The notes below the pieces were generated by a model, which had not been told where the DNA came from, ran no database searches, and worked only from the letters and a program-made list of their open reading frames with translations. A DNA stretch of 64,000 bases, taken from the NCBI GenBank assembly GCA_963680875.1, contig OY804582.1:52408646-52472645 (forward strand), read 5' to 3'. The translations under genes were made by a program, and so were the position numbers. This DNA comes from Bathymodiolus brooksi. Taxonomy: Eukaryota > Mollusca > Bivalvia > Mytilida > Modiolidae. Positions 1-13,160 of this stretch are shown one piece after another. Each line of letters starts with the position of its first letter. The first letter of the stretch is position 1.

Positions 1-3000
1 ATATGTATTAAGCAGATACACCTGCGCACATATTTATTAAGGTATTTGGTTATTCGGGCCGCCATGGGGACCGGAAGGGGGTGAACACATAGGTAAATCG
101 TCTTATTTTAACCTACCGCCGAACATTGGTTTTACATTATTTACTCCAATCAAGGGGCGTATAGACAGTCTTATTGTATACATCTATAAAGCAGAGACAT
201 GTACAAACATTTTGAGGTATAATACATGTATGTCAAGCTATCCTGGAGACCAGAATTGGACGAAAATTGAGCCATAATGGTTGTACAGCCGGCAATTTTG
301 ACCTACCCGACCATGGTTTTTTACTTCTGACTTGCTCCACAGGTCCTATGGAATGATCTACGGGTAATAGTTATCAAGCAGAGGCATTGACAAACGTTTT
401 GAGGTATTATACATGTAGATCAAGCCATCCTGAGGACCGTAAGTTGCCTATTACGGAGCTAAAATGGGATGCCAGGACCCTGACGGATATTTCGGGTAGT
501 ACCGCATATTGGTTTTTCGCATTTTTCTGGCTAACGGAGGGCTCTAGAAATAAAAACTAGACAATATGTATTAAGCAGATACACCTGCGCACATATTTAT
601 TAAGGTATTTGGTTATTCGGGCCGCCATGGGGACCGGAAGGGGGTGAAAACATAGGTAAATCGTCTTATTTTAACCTACCGCCGGACATTGGTTTTACAT
701 TATTTACTCCAATCAAGGGGCGTATAGACAGTCTTACTGTATATATTTATAAAGCAGAGACATGTACACACATTTTGAGGTATAATACATGTATGTCAAG
801 CTATCCTGGAGACCAGAAGTGGACGAAAATTGAGCCATAATGGTTGTACAGCGGCAATTTTGACCTACCCGACCGTGGTTTTTTACTTCTGACTTGCTCC
901 ACAGGTCCTATGGAATGATCTACGGGGAATAGTTATCAAGCAGAGGCATTGACAAACGTTTTGAGGTATTATACATGTAGATCAAGCCATCCTGAGGACC
1001 GTAAGTTGCCTATTACGGAGCTAAAATGGGATGCCAGGACCCTGACGGATATTTCGGGTAGTACCGCATATTGGTTTTTCGCATTTTTCTGGCTAACGGA
1101 GGGCTCCAGAACTAAAAACTAGACAATATGTATTAAGCAGATACACCTGCGCACATATTTATTAAGGTATTTGGTTATTCGGGCCGCCATGGGGACCGGA
1201 AGGGGGTGAAAACATAGGTAAATCGTCTTATTTTAACCTACCGCCGGACATTGGTTTTACATTATTTACTCCAATCAAGGGGTGTATAGACAGTCTTACT
1301 GTATATATTTATAAAGCAGAGACATGTACAAACATTTTGAGGTATAATACATGTATGTCAAGCTATCCTGGAGACCGGAAGTGGACGAAAATTGAGCCAT
1401 AATGGTTGTACAGCTGCAATTTTGACCTACCCGACCATGGTTTTTTACTTCTGACTTGCTCCACAGGTCCTATGGAATGATCTACGGGGAATAGTTATCA
1501 AGCAGAGGCATTGACAAACGTTTTGAGGTATTATACATGTAGATCAAGCCATCCTGAGGACCGTAAGTTGCCTATTACGGAGCTAAAATGGGATGCCAGG
1601 ACCCTGAGGAATATTTCGGGTAGTACCGCATATTGGTTTTTCGCATTTTTCTGGCTAACGGAGGGCTCCAGAAATAAAAACTAGACAATATGTATTAAGC
1701 AGATACACCTGCGCACATATTTATTAAGGTATTTGGTTATTCGGGCCGCCATGGGGACCGGAAGGGGGTGAACACATAGGTAAATCGTCTTATTTTAACC
1801 TACCGCCGAACATTGGTTTTACATTATTTACTCCAATCAAGGGGCGTATAGACAGTCTTATTGTATACATTTATAAAGCAGAGACATGTACAAACATTTT
1901 GAGGTATAATACATGTATATCAAGCTATCCTGGAGACCGGAAGTGGACGAAAATTGAGCCATAATGGTTGTACAGCCGGCAATTTTGACCTACCCGACCA
2001 TGGTTTTTTACTTCTGACTTGCTCCACAGGTCCTATGGAATGATCTACGGGGAATAGTTATCAAGCAGAGGCATTGACAAACGTTTTGAGGTATTATACA
2101 TGTGGATCAAGCCATCCTGAGGACCGTAAGTTGCCTATTACGGAGCTAAAATGGGATGCCAGGACCCTGACGGATATTTCGGGTAGTACCGCATATTGGT
2201 TTTTCGCATTTTTCTGGCTAACGGAGGGCTCCAGAACTAAAAACTAGACAATATGTATTAAGCAGATACACCTGCGCACATATTTATTAAGGTATTTGGT
2301 TATTCGGGCCGCCATGGGGACCGGAAGGGGGTGAAAACATAGGTAAATCGTCTTATTTTAACCTACCGCCGGACATTGGTTTTACATTATTTACTCCAAT
2401 CAAGGGGCGTATAGACAGTCTTACTGTGTATATTTATAAAGCAGAGACATGTACAAACATTTTGAGGTATAATACATGTATGTCAAGCTATCCTGGAGAC
2501 CGGAAGTGGACGAAAATTGAGCCATAATGGTTGTACAGCCGGCAATTTTGACCTACCCGACCATGGTTTTTTACTTCTGACTTGCTCCACAGGTCCTATG
2601 GAATGATCTACGGGGAATAGTTATCAAGCAGAGGCATTGACAAACGTTTTGAGGTATTATACATGTAGATCAAGCCATCCTGAGGACCGTAAGTTGCCTA
2701 TTACGGAGCTAAAATGGGATGCCAGGACCCTGACGAATATTTCGGGTAGTACCGCATATTGGTTTTTCGCATTTTTCTGGCTAACGGAGGGCTCCAGAAA
2801 TAAAAACTAGACAATATGTATTAAGCAGATACACCTGCGCACATATTTATTAAGGTATTTGGTTATTCGGGCCGCCATGGGGACCGGAAGGGGGTGAAAA
2901 CATAGGTAAATCGTCTTATTTTAACCTACCGCCGGACATTGGTTTTACATTATTTACTCCAATCAAGGGGTGTATAGACAGTCTTACTGTATATATTTAT

Positions 3001-6000
3001 AAAGCAGAGACATGTACAAACATTTTGAGGTATAATACATGTATGTCAAGCTATCCTGGAGACCGGAAGTGGACGAAAATTGAGCCATAATGGTTGTACA
3101 GCCGGCAATTTTGACCTACCCGACCATGGTTTTTTACTTCTGACTTGCTCCACAGGTCCTATGGAATGATCTACGGGGAATAGTTATCAAGCAGAGGCAT
3201 TGACAAACGTTTTGAGGTATTATACATGTAGATCAAGCCATCCTGAGGACCGTAAGTTGCCTATTACGGAGCTAAAATGGGATGCCAGGACCCTGACGGA
3301 TATTTCGGGTAGTACCGCATATTGGTTTTTCGCATTTTTCTGTCTAACGGAGGGCTCCAGAAATAAAAACTAGACAATATGTATTAAGCAGATACACCTG
3401 CGCACATATTTATTAAGGTATTTGGTTATTCGGGCCGCCATGGGGACCGGAAGGGGGTGAAAACATAGGTAAATCGTCTTATTTTAACCTACCGCCGGAC
3501 ATTGGTTTTACATTATTTACTCCAATCAAGGGGCGTATAGACAGTCTTACTGTATATATTTATAAAGCAGAGACATGTACAAACATTTTGAGGTATAATA
3601 CATGTATGTCAAGCTATCCTGGAGACCGGAAGTGGACGAAAATTGAGCCATAATGGTTGTACAGCCGGCAATTTTGACCTACCCGACCATGGTTTTTTAC
3701 TTCTGACTTGCTCCACAGGTCCTATGGAATGATCTACGGGGAATAGTTATCAAGCAGAGGCATTGACAAACGTTTTGAGGTATTATACATGTAGATCAAG
3801 CCATCCTGAGGACCGTAAGTTGCCTATTACGGAGCTAAAATGGGATGCCAGGACCCTGACGAATATTTCGGGTAGTACCGCATATTGGTTTTTCGCATTT
3901 TTCTGGCTAACGGAGGGCTCCAGAAATAAAAACTAGACAATATGTATTAAGCAGATACACCTGCGCACATATTTATTAAGGTATTTGGTTATTCGGGCCG
4001 CCATGGGGACCGGAAGGGGGTGAAAACATAGGTAAATCGTCTTATTTTAACCTACCGCCGGACATTGGTTTTACATTATTTACTCCAATCAAGGGGCGTA
4101 TAGACAGTCTTACTGTGTATATTTATAAAGCAGAGACATGTACAAACATTTTGAGGTATAATACATGTATGTCAAGCTATCCTGGAGACCGGAAGTGGAC
4201 GAAAATTGAGCCATAATGGTTGTACAGCCGGCAAATTTGACCTACCCGACCATGGTTTTTTATTTCTGACTTGCTCCACAGGTCCTATGGAATGATCTAC
4301 GGGGAATAGTTATCAAGCAGAGGCATTGACAAACGTTTTGAGGTATTATACATGTAGATCAAGCCATCCTGAGGACCGTAAGTTGCCTATTACGGAGCTA
4401 AAATGGGATGCCAGGACCCTGACGGATGTTTCGGGTAGTACCGCATATTGGTTTTTCGCATTTTTCTGGCTAACGGAGGGCTCCAGAAATAAAAACTAGA
4501 CAATATGTATTAAGCAGATACACCTGCGCACATATTTATTAAGGTATTTGGTTATTCGGGCCGCCATGGGGACCGGAAGGGGGTGAAAACATAGGTAAAT
4601 CGTCTTATTTTAACCTACCGCCGGACATTGGTTTTACATTATTTACTCCAATCAAGGGGCGTATAGACAGTCTTACTGTGTATATTTATAAAGCAGAGAC
4701 AGGTACAAACATTTTGAGGTATAATACATGTATGTCAAGCTATCCTGGAGACCGGAAGTGGACGAAAATTGAGCCATAATGGTTGTACAGCCGGCAATTT
4801 TGACCTACCCGACCATGGTTTTTTATTTCTGACTTGCTCCACAGGTCCTATGGAATGATCTACGGGGAATAGTTATCAAGCAGAGGCATTGACAAACGTT
4901 TTGAGGTATTATACATGTAGATCAAGCCATCCTGAGGACCGTAAGTTGCCTATTACGAGCTAAAATGGGATGCCAGGACCCTGACGAATATTTCGGGTAG
5001 TACCGCATATTGGTTTTTCGCATTTTTATGGCTAACGGAGGGCTCCAGAAATAAAAACTAGACAATATGTATTAAGCAGATACACCTACGCACATATTTA
5101 TTAAGGTATTTGGTTATTCGGGCCGCCATGGGGACCGGAAGGGGGTGAAAACATAGGTAAATCGTCTTATTCTAACCTACCGCCGAACATTGGTTTTACA
5201 TTATTTACTCCAATCAAGGGGCGTATAGACAGTCTTATTGTATACATTTATAAAGCAGAGACATGTACAAACATTTTGAGGTATAATACATGTATATCAA
5301 GCTATCCTGGAGACCGGAAGTTGACGAAAATTGAGCCATAATGGTTGTACAGCCGGCAATTTTGACCTACCCGACCATGGTTTTTTACTTCTGACTTGCT
5401 CCACAGGTCCTATGGAATGATCTACGGGGAATAGTTATCAAGCAGAGGCATTGACAAACGTTTTGAGGTATTATACATGTAGATCAAGCCATCCTGAGGA
5501 CCGGAAGTTGCCTATTACGGAGCTAAAATGGGATGCCAGGACCCTGACGGATATTTCGGGTAGTACCGCATATTGGTTTTTCGCATTTTTCTGGCTAACG
5601 GAGGGCTCCAGAAATAAAAACTAGACAATATGTATTAAGCAGATACACCTGCGCACATATTTATTAAGGTATTTGGTTATTCGGGCCGCCATGGGGACCG
5701 GAAGGGGGTGAAAACATAGGTAAATCGTCTTATTTTAACCTACCGCCGGACATTGGTTTTACATTATTTACTCCAATCAAGGGGCGTATAGACAGTCTTA
5801 CTGTGTATATTTATAAAGCAGAGACATGTACAAACATTTTGAGGTATAATACATGTATGTCAAGCTATCCTGGAGACCGGAAGTGGACGAAAATTGAGCC
5901 ATAATGGTTGTACAGCCGGCAATTTTGACCTACCCGACCATGGTTTATTACTTCTGACTTGCTCCACAGGTCCTATGGAATGATCTACGGGGAATAGTTA

Positions 6001-7226
6001 TCAAGCAGAGGCATTGACAAATGTTTTGAGGTATCATACATGTAGATCAAGCCATCCTGAGGACCGGAAGTTGCCTATTACGGAGCTAAAATGGGATGCC
6101 AGGACCCTGACGGATATTTCGGGTAGTACCGCATATTGGTTTTTCGCATTTTTCTGGCTAACGGAGGGCTCCAGAAATAAAAACTAGACAATATGTATTA
6201 AGCAGATACACCTGCGCACATATGTATTAAGGTATTTGGTTATTCGGGCCGCCATGGGGACCGGAAGGGGGTGAAAACATAGGTAAATCGTCTTATTTAA
6301 CCTACCGCCGGACATTGGTTTTACATTATTTACTCCAATCAAGGGGCGTATAGACAGTCTTACTGTATATATTTATAAAGCAGAGACATGTACAAACATT
6401 TTGAGGTATAATACATGTATGTCAAGCTATCCTGGAGACCGGAAGTGGACGAAAATTGAGCCATAATGGTTGTACAGCCGGCAATTTTGACCTACCCGAC
6501 CATGGTTTTTTACATCTGTCTTGCTCCACAGGTCCTATGGAATGATCTACTGGGAATAGTTATCAAGCAGAGGCATTGACAAACGTTTTGAGGTATTATA
6601 CATGTAGATCAAGCCATCCTGAGGACCGTAAGTTGCCTATTACAGAGCTAAAATGAGATGCCAGGACCCTGACGGATATTTCGGGTAGTACCGCATATTG
6701 GTTTTTCGCATTTTTCTGGCTAACGGAGGGCTCCAGAAATAAAAACTAGACAATATGTATTAAGCAGATACACCTGCGCACATATTTATTAAGGTATTTG
6801 GTTATTCGGGCCGCCACGGGGACCGGAAGGGGGTGAAAACATAGGTAAATCGTCTTATTTTAACCTACCGCCGAACATTGGTTTTACATTATTTACTCCA
6901 ATCAAGGGGCGTATAGACAGTCTTACTGTATATATTTATAAAGCAGAGACATGTACAAACATCTTGAGGTATAATACATGTATGTCAAGCTATCCTGGAG
7001 ACCGGAAGTGGACGAAAATTGAGCCATAATGGTTGTACAGCCGGCAATTTTGACCTACCCGACCATGGTTTATTACTTCTGACTTGCTCCACAGGTCCTA
7101 TGGAATGATCTACGGGGAATAGTTATCAAGCAGAGGCATTGACAAACGTTTTGAGGTATTATACATGTAGATCAAGCCATCCTGAGGACCGTAAGTTGCC
7201 TATTACGGAGCTAAAATGGGATGCCA
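1..7226. repeat. Family A block 1 (562-563-bp monomers)
   Basis: Monomers start at 1, 564, 1126, 1688, 2251, 2814, 3377, 3940, 4503, 5065, 5628, 6191 and 6753. Diagnostic features are CTAGACAATATG at the boundary, GTAAATCGTC in S1, CTGACTTGCTCC in S2, and CATCCTGAGGACCGTAAG, CCCTGACGGATATTTC and TAACGGAGGGCTCC in S3. Copies are highly uniform and differ by scattered substitutions and single-base indels, for example a missing G near 4958 and the GACGAATATTTC variant that alternates with GACGGATATTTC between about 1615 and 5000. The block ends at the recombination junction near 7226. Confidence 0.9.
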
Positions 7227-7582
7227 AACATTTTGAGGTATAATACATGTATGTCAAGCTATCCTGGAGACCGGAAGTGGACGAAAATTGAGCCATAATG
7301 GTTGTACAGCAGGTAATTTTGACCTTCCCGACCATGGTTTTTTACTTCTTACTTGGACCACAGGTCCTATGGAATGCTCTACGGGGAATAGTTATCAAGC
7401 AGAGGCATTGACAAACGTTTTGAGGTATCATACATGCAGATCAAGCCTCCCTGAGCACCGGAAGTTGCCTATTACAGAGCTAAAATGGGATGCCAGGACC
7501 GTGACGGTTATTCCGGGTAATAACGCATATTGGTTTTTCGCATTTTTCTGGCTAACGAGGGCTCCAGAAATAAAAATTAAAC
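6753..7582. repeat. Chimeric 830-bp monomer with partial internal duplication
   Basis: This copy follows family A up to GGGATGCC in S3 (about 7224). It then jumps back to AAACATTTTGAGG of S2 and reads S2-S3 a second time, giving 267-268 extra bases. After the jump the sequence is family B (TATCATACATGCAGATC, TTCCGGGTAATAACGC). The two parents share only CA or CAA at the join (7225-7228). It therefore looks like end-joining or microhomology-mediated recombination rather than exchange at the homologous S2/S3 register. It is also the exact border between the first A block and the first B block. Confidence 0.88.
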
Positions 7583-10150
7583 ATATATATTAAGCAGAGA
7601 CCCCTGTGCACATATTTATTAAGGTATTTGGTTATTCGGGCCGCCATGGGGACCGGAAGGGGGTGAAAACATAGGTAAACCGTTTTATTTTAACCTACCG
7701 CCGACATTGGTTTTACATTATTTACTCCATTCAAGGGGCGTATAGACATTCTTACTGTATATATTTATAAAGCAGAGACATGTACAAACATTTTGAAGCA
7801 TAATACATGTATGTCAAGCTATCCTGGAGACCGGAAGTGGACGAAAATTGAGCCATAATGGTTGTACAGCTGCAATTTTGACCTATCCGACCATGGTTTT
7901 ATACCTATGACTTGGTCCACAGGTCCTATGGAATGATCTACGGGGAATAGTTATCAAGCAGAGGCATTGACAAACATTTTGAGGTATCATACATGTAGAT
8001 CAAGCCTTCCTGAGGACCGGAGGTTGCCTATTACGGAGCTAAAATGGGATGCCAGGACCGTGACGGATATTCCGGGTAATAACGCATATTGGTTTTTTTG
8101 CATTTTTCTGGCTAACGAAGGGCTCCAGAAATAAAAACTTAACATATATATTAAGCAGAGAACCCTGCGCACATATTTGTAAATGTATTTGGTTATTCGG
8201 GCCGCCATGGGGACCGGAAGCGGGGTGAACACATAGGTAAACCGTTTTATTTTAACCTACCGCCGGACATTGGTTTTGCATTATTTACTCCAATCAAGGG
8301 GCGTATAGACAGTCTTACTGTATATATTTATACTGCAGAGACATGTACAAACATTTTGAGGTATAATACATGTATGTCAAGCTATCCTGGAGACCGGAAG
8401 GGGACGAAAATTGAGCCATAATGGTTGTACAGCCGGCAATTTTAACCTACCGACCATGGTTTTTTACTTCTTACTTGGTCCACAGGTCCTATGGAATGAT
8501 CTACGGGGAATAGTTATTAAGCAGAGGCATTGACAAACGTTTTGAGGTATCATACATGCAGATCAAGCCTCCCTGAGCACCGGAAGTTGCCTATTATAGA
8601 GCTAAAATGGGATGCCAGGACTGTGACGGTTATTCCGGGTAATAACGCATATTGGTTTTTCGCATTTTTCTGGCTAACGAGGGCTCCAGAAATAAAAACT
8701 AAACATATATATTAAGCAGAGACCCCTGTGCACATATTTGTTAAAGTATTTGGTTATTCGGGCCGCCATGGGGACCGGAAGGGGGTGAAAACATAGGTAA
8801 AACGTTTTATTTTAACCTACCGCCGGACATTGGTTTTACATTATTTACTCCAATCAAGGGGCGTATAGACAGTCTTACTGTATATATTTATAAAGCAGAG
8901 ACATGTACAAACATTTTGAGGTATAATACATGTATGTCAAGCTATCCTGGAGACCGGAAGTGGACGAAAATTGAGCCATAATGGTTGTACAGCCGGCAAT
9001 TTTGACCTACCCGACCATGGTTTTTTACTTCTTACTTGGTCCACAGGTCCTATGGAATGATCTACGGGGAATAGTTATCAAGCAGAGGCATTGACAAAAG
9101 TTTTGAGGTATCATACATACAGATCAAGCCTCCCTGAGCACCGGAAGTTGCCTATTACAGAGCTAAAATGGGATGCCAGGACCGTAACGGTTATTCCGGG
9201 TAATAACGCCTATTGGTTTTTCGCATTTTTCTGGTTAACGAGGGCTCCAGAAATAAAAACTAAACATATATATTAAGCAGAGACCCCTGTGCACATATTT
9301 GTTAAGGTATTTGGTTATTCGGGCCGCCATGGGGACCGGAAGGGGGTGAAAACATAGGTAAACCGTTTTATGTTAACCTACCGCCGGACATTGGTTTTAC
9401 ATTATTTACTCCAATGAAGGGGCGTATAGACAGTCTTACTGTATATATTTATAAAGCAGAGACATGTACAAACATTTTGAGGTATAATACATGTATGTCA
9501 AGCTATCCTGGAGACCGGAAGTGGACGAAAATTGAGCCATAATGGTTGTACAGCCGGCAATTTTGACCTACCCGACCATGGTTTTTTACTTCTTACTTGG
9601 TCCACAGGTCCTATGGAATGATCTACGGGGAATAGTTATCAAGCAGAGGCATTGACAAACGTTTTGAGGTATCATACATGTAGATCAAGCCTTCCTGAGG
9701 ACCGGAAGTTTCCTATTACGGAGCTAAAATGGGATGCCAAGACCGTGACGGATATTCCGGGTAATAACGCATATTGGTTTTTTGCATTTTTCTGGCTAAC
9801 GAAGGGCTCCAGAAATAAAAATTAACATATATATTAAGCAGAGATCCCTGCGCAAATATTTGTTAAGGTATTTGGTTATTCGGGCCGCCATGGGGACCGG
9901 AAGGGGGTGAAAACATAGGTAAAACGTTTTATTTTAACCTACCGCCGGACATTGGTTTTACATTATTTACTCCAATCAAGGGGCGTATAGACAGTCTTAC
10001 TGTATATATTTATATCGCAGAGACATGTACAAACATTTTGAGGTATAATACATGTATGTCAAGCTATCCTGGAGACCGGAAGTGAACGAAAATTGAGCCA
10101 TAATGGTTGTACAGCCGGCAATTTTGACCTACCCGACCATGGTTTTTTAC
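7227..10150. repeat. Family B block 1 (~561-bp monomers)
   Basis: Monomers start at 7583, 8144, 8705, 9266 and 9827. The block mixes two B subtypes. One has CATGCAGATCAAGCC, GAGCACCGG and GACGGTTATTCC in S3; the other has CATGTAGATC, GAGGACCGG, GACGGATATTCC and TAACGAAGGGCTCC. The monomer at 9827 starts as family B, but from CTGACTTGCTCC (about 10152) it reads as family A, so the switch lies between about 10023 and 10151 inside S2. Confidence 0.82.
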
Positions 10151-13100
10151 TTCTGACTTGCTCCACAGGTCCTATGGAATGATCTACGGGGAATAGTTAT
10201 CAAGCAGAGGCATTGACAAACGTTTTGAGGTATTATACATGTAGATCAAGCCATCCTGAGGACCGGAGGTTGCCTATTACGGAGCTAAAATGGGATGCCA
10301 GGACCCTGACGGATATTTCGAGTAGTACCGCATATTGGTTTTTCGCATTTTTCTGGCTAACGAGGACTCCAGAAATAAAAACTAGACAATATGTATTAAG
10401 CAGATACACCTGCGCACATATTTATTAAGGTATTTGGTTATTCGGGCAGCCATGGGGACCGGAAGGGGGTGAAAACATAGGTAAATCGTCTTATTTTAAC
10501 CTACCGCCGGACATTGGTTTTACATTATTTACTCCAATCAAGGGGCGTATAGACAGTCTTACTGTATATATTTATAAAGCAGAGACATGTACAAACATTT
10601 TGAGGTATAATACATGTATGTCAAGCTATCCTGGAGACCGGAAGTGGACGAAAATTGAGCCATAATGGTTGTACAGCCGGCAATTTTGACCTATCCGACC
10701 ATGGTTTTTCACTTCTGACTTGCTCCACAGGTCCTATGGAATGATCTACGGGGAATAGTTATCAAGCAGAGGCATTGACAAACGTTTTGAGGTATTATAC
10801 ATGTAGATCAAGCCATCCTGAGGACCGGAGGTTGCCTATTACGAGCTAAAATGGGATGCCAGGACCCTGACGAATATTTCGAGTAGTACCGCATATTGGT
10901 TTTTCGCATTTTTCTGGCTAACGGAGGGCTCCAGAAATAAAAACTAGACAATATGTATTAAGCAGATACACCTGCGCACATATTTATTAAGGTATTTGGT
11001 TATTCAGGCAGCCATGGGGACCGGATGGGGGTGAAAACATAGGTAAATCGTCTTATTTTAACCTACAGCCGGACATTGGTTTTACATTATTTACTCCAAT
11101 CAAGGGGCGTATAGACAGTCTTACTGTATATATTTATAAAGCAGAGACATGTACAAACATTTTGAGGTATAATACATGTATGTCAAGCTATCCTGGAGAC
11201 CGGAAGTGGACGAAAATTGAGCCATAATGGTTGTACAGCCGGCAATTTTGACCTACCCGACCATGGTTTTTCACTTCTGACTTGCTCCACAGGTCCTATG
11301 GAATGATCTACGGGGAATAGTTATCAAGCAGAGGCATTGACAAACGTTTTGAGGTATTATACATGTAGATCAAGCCATCCTGAGGACCGGAAGTTGCCTA
11401 TTACGGAGCTAAAATGGGATGCCAGGACCCTGACGGATATTTCGGGTAGTACCGCATATTGGTTTTTCGCATTTTTCTGGGTAACGGAGGGCTCCAGAAA
11501 TAAAAACTAGACAATATGTATTAAGCAGATACACCTGCGCACATATTTATTAAGGTATTTGGTTATTCGGGCCGCCATGGGGACCGGAAGGGGGTGAAAA
11601 CATAGGTAAATCGTCTTATTTTAACCTACCGCCGGACATTGGTTTTACATTATTTACTCCAATCAAGGGGCGTATAGACAGTCTTACTGTATATATTTAT
11701 AAAGCAGAGACATGTACAAACATTTTGAGGTATAATACATGTATGTCAAGCTATCCTGGAGACCGGAAGTGGACGAAAATTGAGCCATAATGGTTGTACA
11801 GCCGCAATTTCGACCTACCCGACCATGGTTTTTCACTTCTGACTTGCTCCACAGGTCCTATCGAATGATCTACGGGGAATAGTTATCAAGCAGAGGCATT
11901 GACAAACGTTTTGAGGTATTATACATGTAGATCAAGCCATCCTGAGGACCGGAAGTTGCCTATTACGGAGCTAAAATGGGATGCCAGGACCCTGACGGAT
12001 ATTTCGGGTAGTACCGCATATTGGTTTTTCGCATTTTTCTGGCTAACGGAGGGCTCCAGAAATAAAAACTAGACAATATGTATTAAGCAGATACACCTGC
12101 GCACATATTTATTAAGGTATTTGGTTATTCGGGCCGCCATGGGGACCGGAAGGGGGTGAAAACATAGGTAAATCGTCTTATTTTAACTTACCGCCAGACA
12201 TTGGTTTTACATTATTTACTCCAATCAAGGGGCGTATAGACAGTCTTACTGTATATATTTATAAAGCAGAGACATGTACAAACATTTTGAGGTATAATAC
12301 ATGTATGTCAAGCTATCCTGGAGACCGGAAGTGGACGAAAATTGAGCCATAATGGTTGTACAGCCGGCATTTTTGATCTACCCGACCATGGTTTTTTACT
12401 TCTGACTTGCTCCACAGGTCCTATGGAATGATCTACGGGGAATAGTTATCAAGCAGAGGCATTGACAAACGTTTTGAGGTATTATACATGTAGATCAAGC
12501 CATCCTGAGGACCGGAAGTTGCCTATTACGGAGCTAAAATGGGATGCCAGGACCCTGACGGATATTTCGGGTAGTACCGCATATTGGTTTTTCGCATTTT
12601 TCTGGCTAACGGAGGGCTCCAGAAATAAAAACTAGACAATATGTATTAAGCAGATACACCTGCGCACATATTTATTAAGGTATTTGGTTATTCGGGCCGC
12701 CATGGGGACCGGAAGGGGGTGAAAACATAGGTAAATCGTCTTATTTTAACCTACCGCCGGACATTGGTTTTACATTATTTACTCCAATCAAGGGGCGTAT
12801 AGACAGTCTTACTGTGTATATTTATAAAGCAGAGACATGTACAAACATTTTGAGGTATAATACATGTATGTCAAGCTATCCTGGAGACCGGAAGTGGACG
12901 AAAATTGAGCCATAATGGTTGTACAGCCGGCAATTTTGACCTACCCGACTATGGTTATTTACTTCTGACTTGCTCCACAGGTCCTATGGAATGATCTACG
13001 GGGAATAGTTATCAAGCAGAGGCATTGACAAACGTTTTGAGGTATTATACATGTAGATCAAGCCATCCCGAGGACCGGAAGTTGCCTATTACGGAGCTAA

Positions 13101-13160
13101 AATGGGATGCCAAGAACCTGACGGATATTTCGGGTAGTACCGCATATTGGTTTTTCGCAT
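10151..13160. repeat. Family A block 2 (562-563-bp monomers)
   Basis: Monomers start at 10389, 10951, 11514, 12076 and 12639. The family A markers of block 1 return. Many copies here carry GAGGACCGGAAG or GAGGACCGGAGG rather than the GAGGACCGTAAG usual in block 1, and some have TTTTTCACTTCTGAC. The last copy (12639) still has TAGTACCGCATATTGG, but then changes to the family B ending TAACGAGGGCTCC and ACATAAATATTAAG, so the switch lies at about 13150-13175. Confidence 0.85.
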
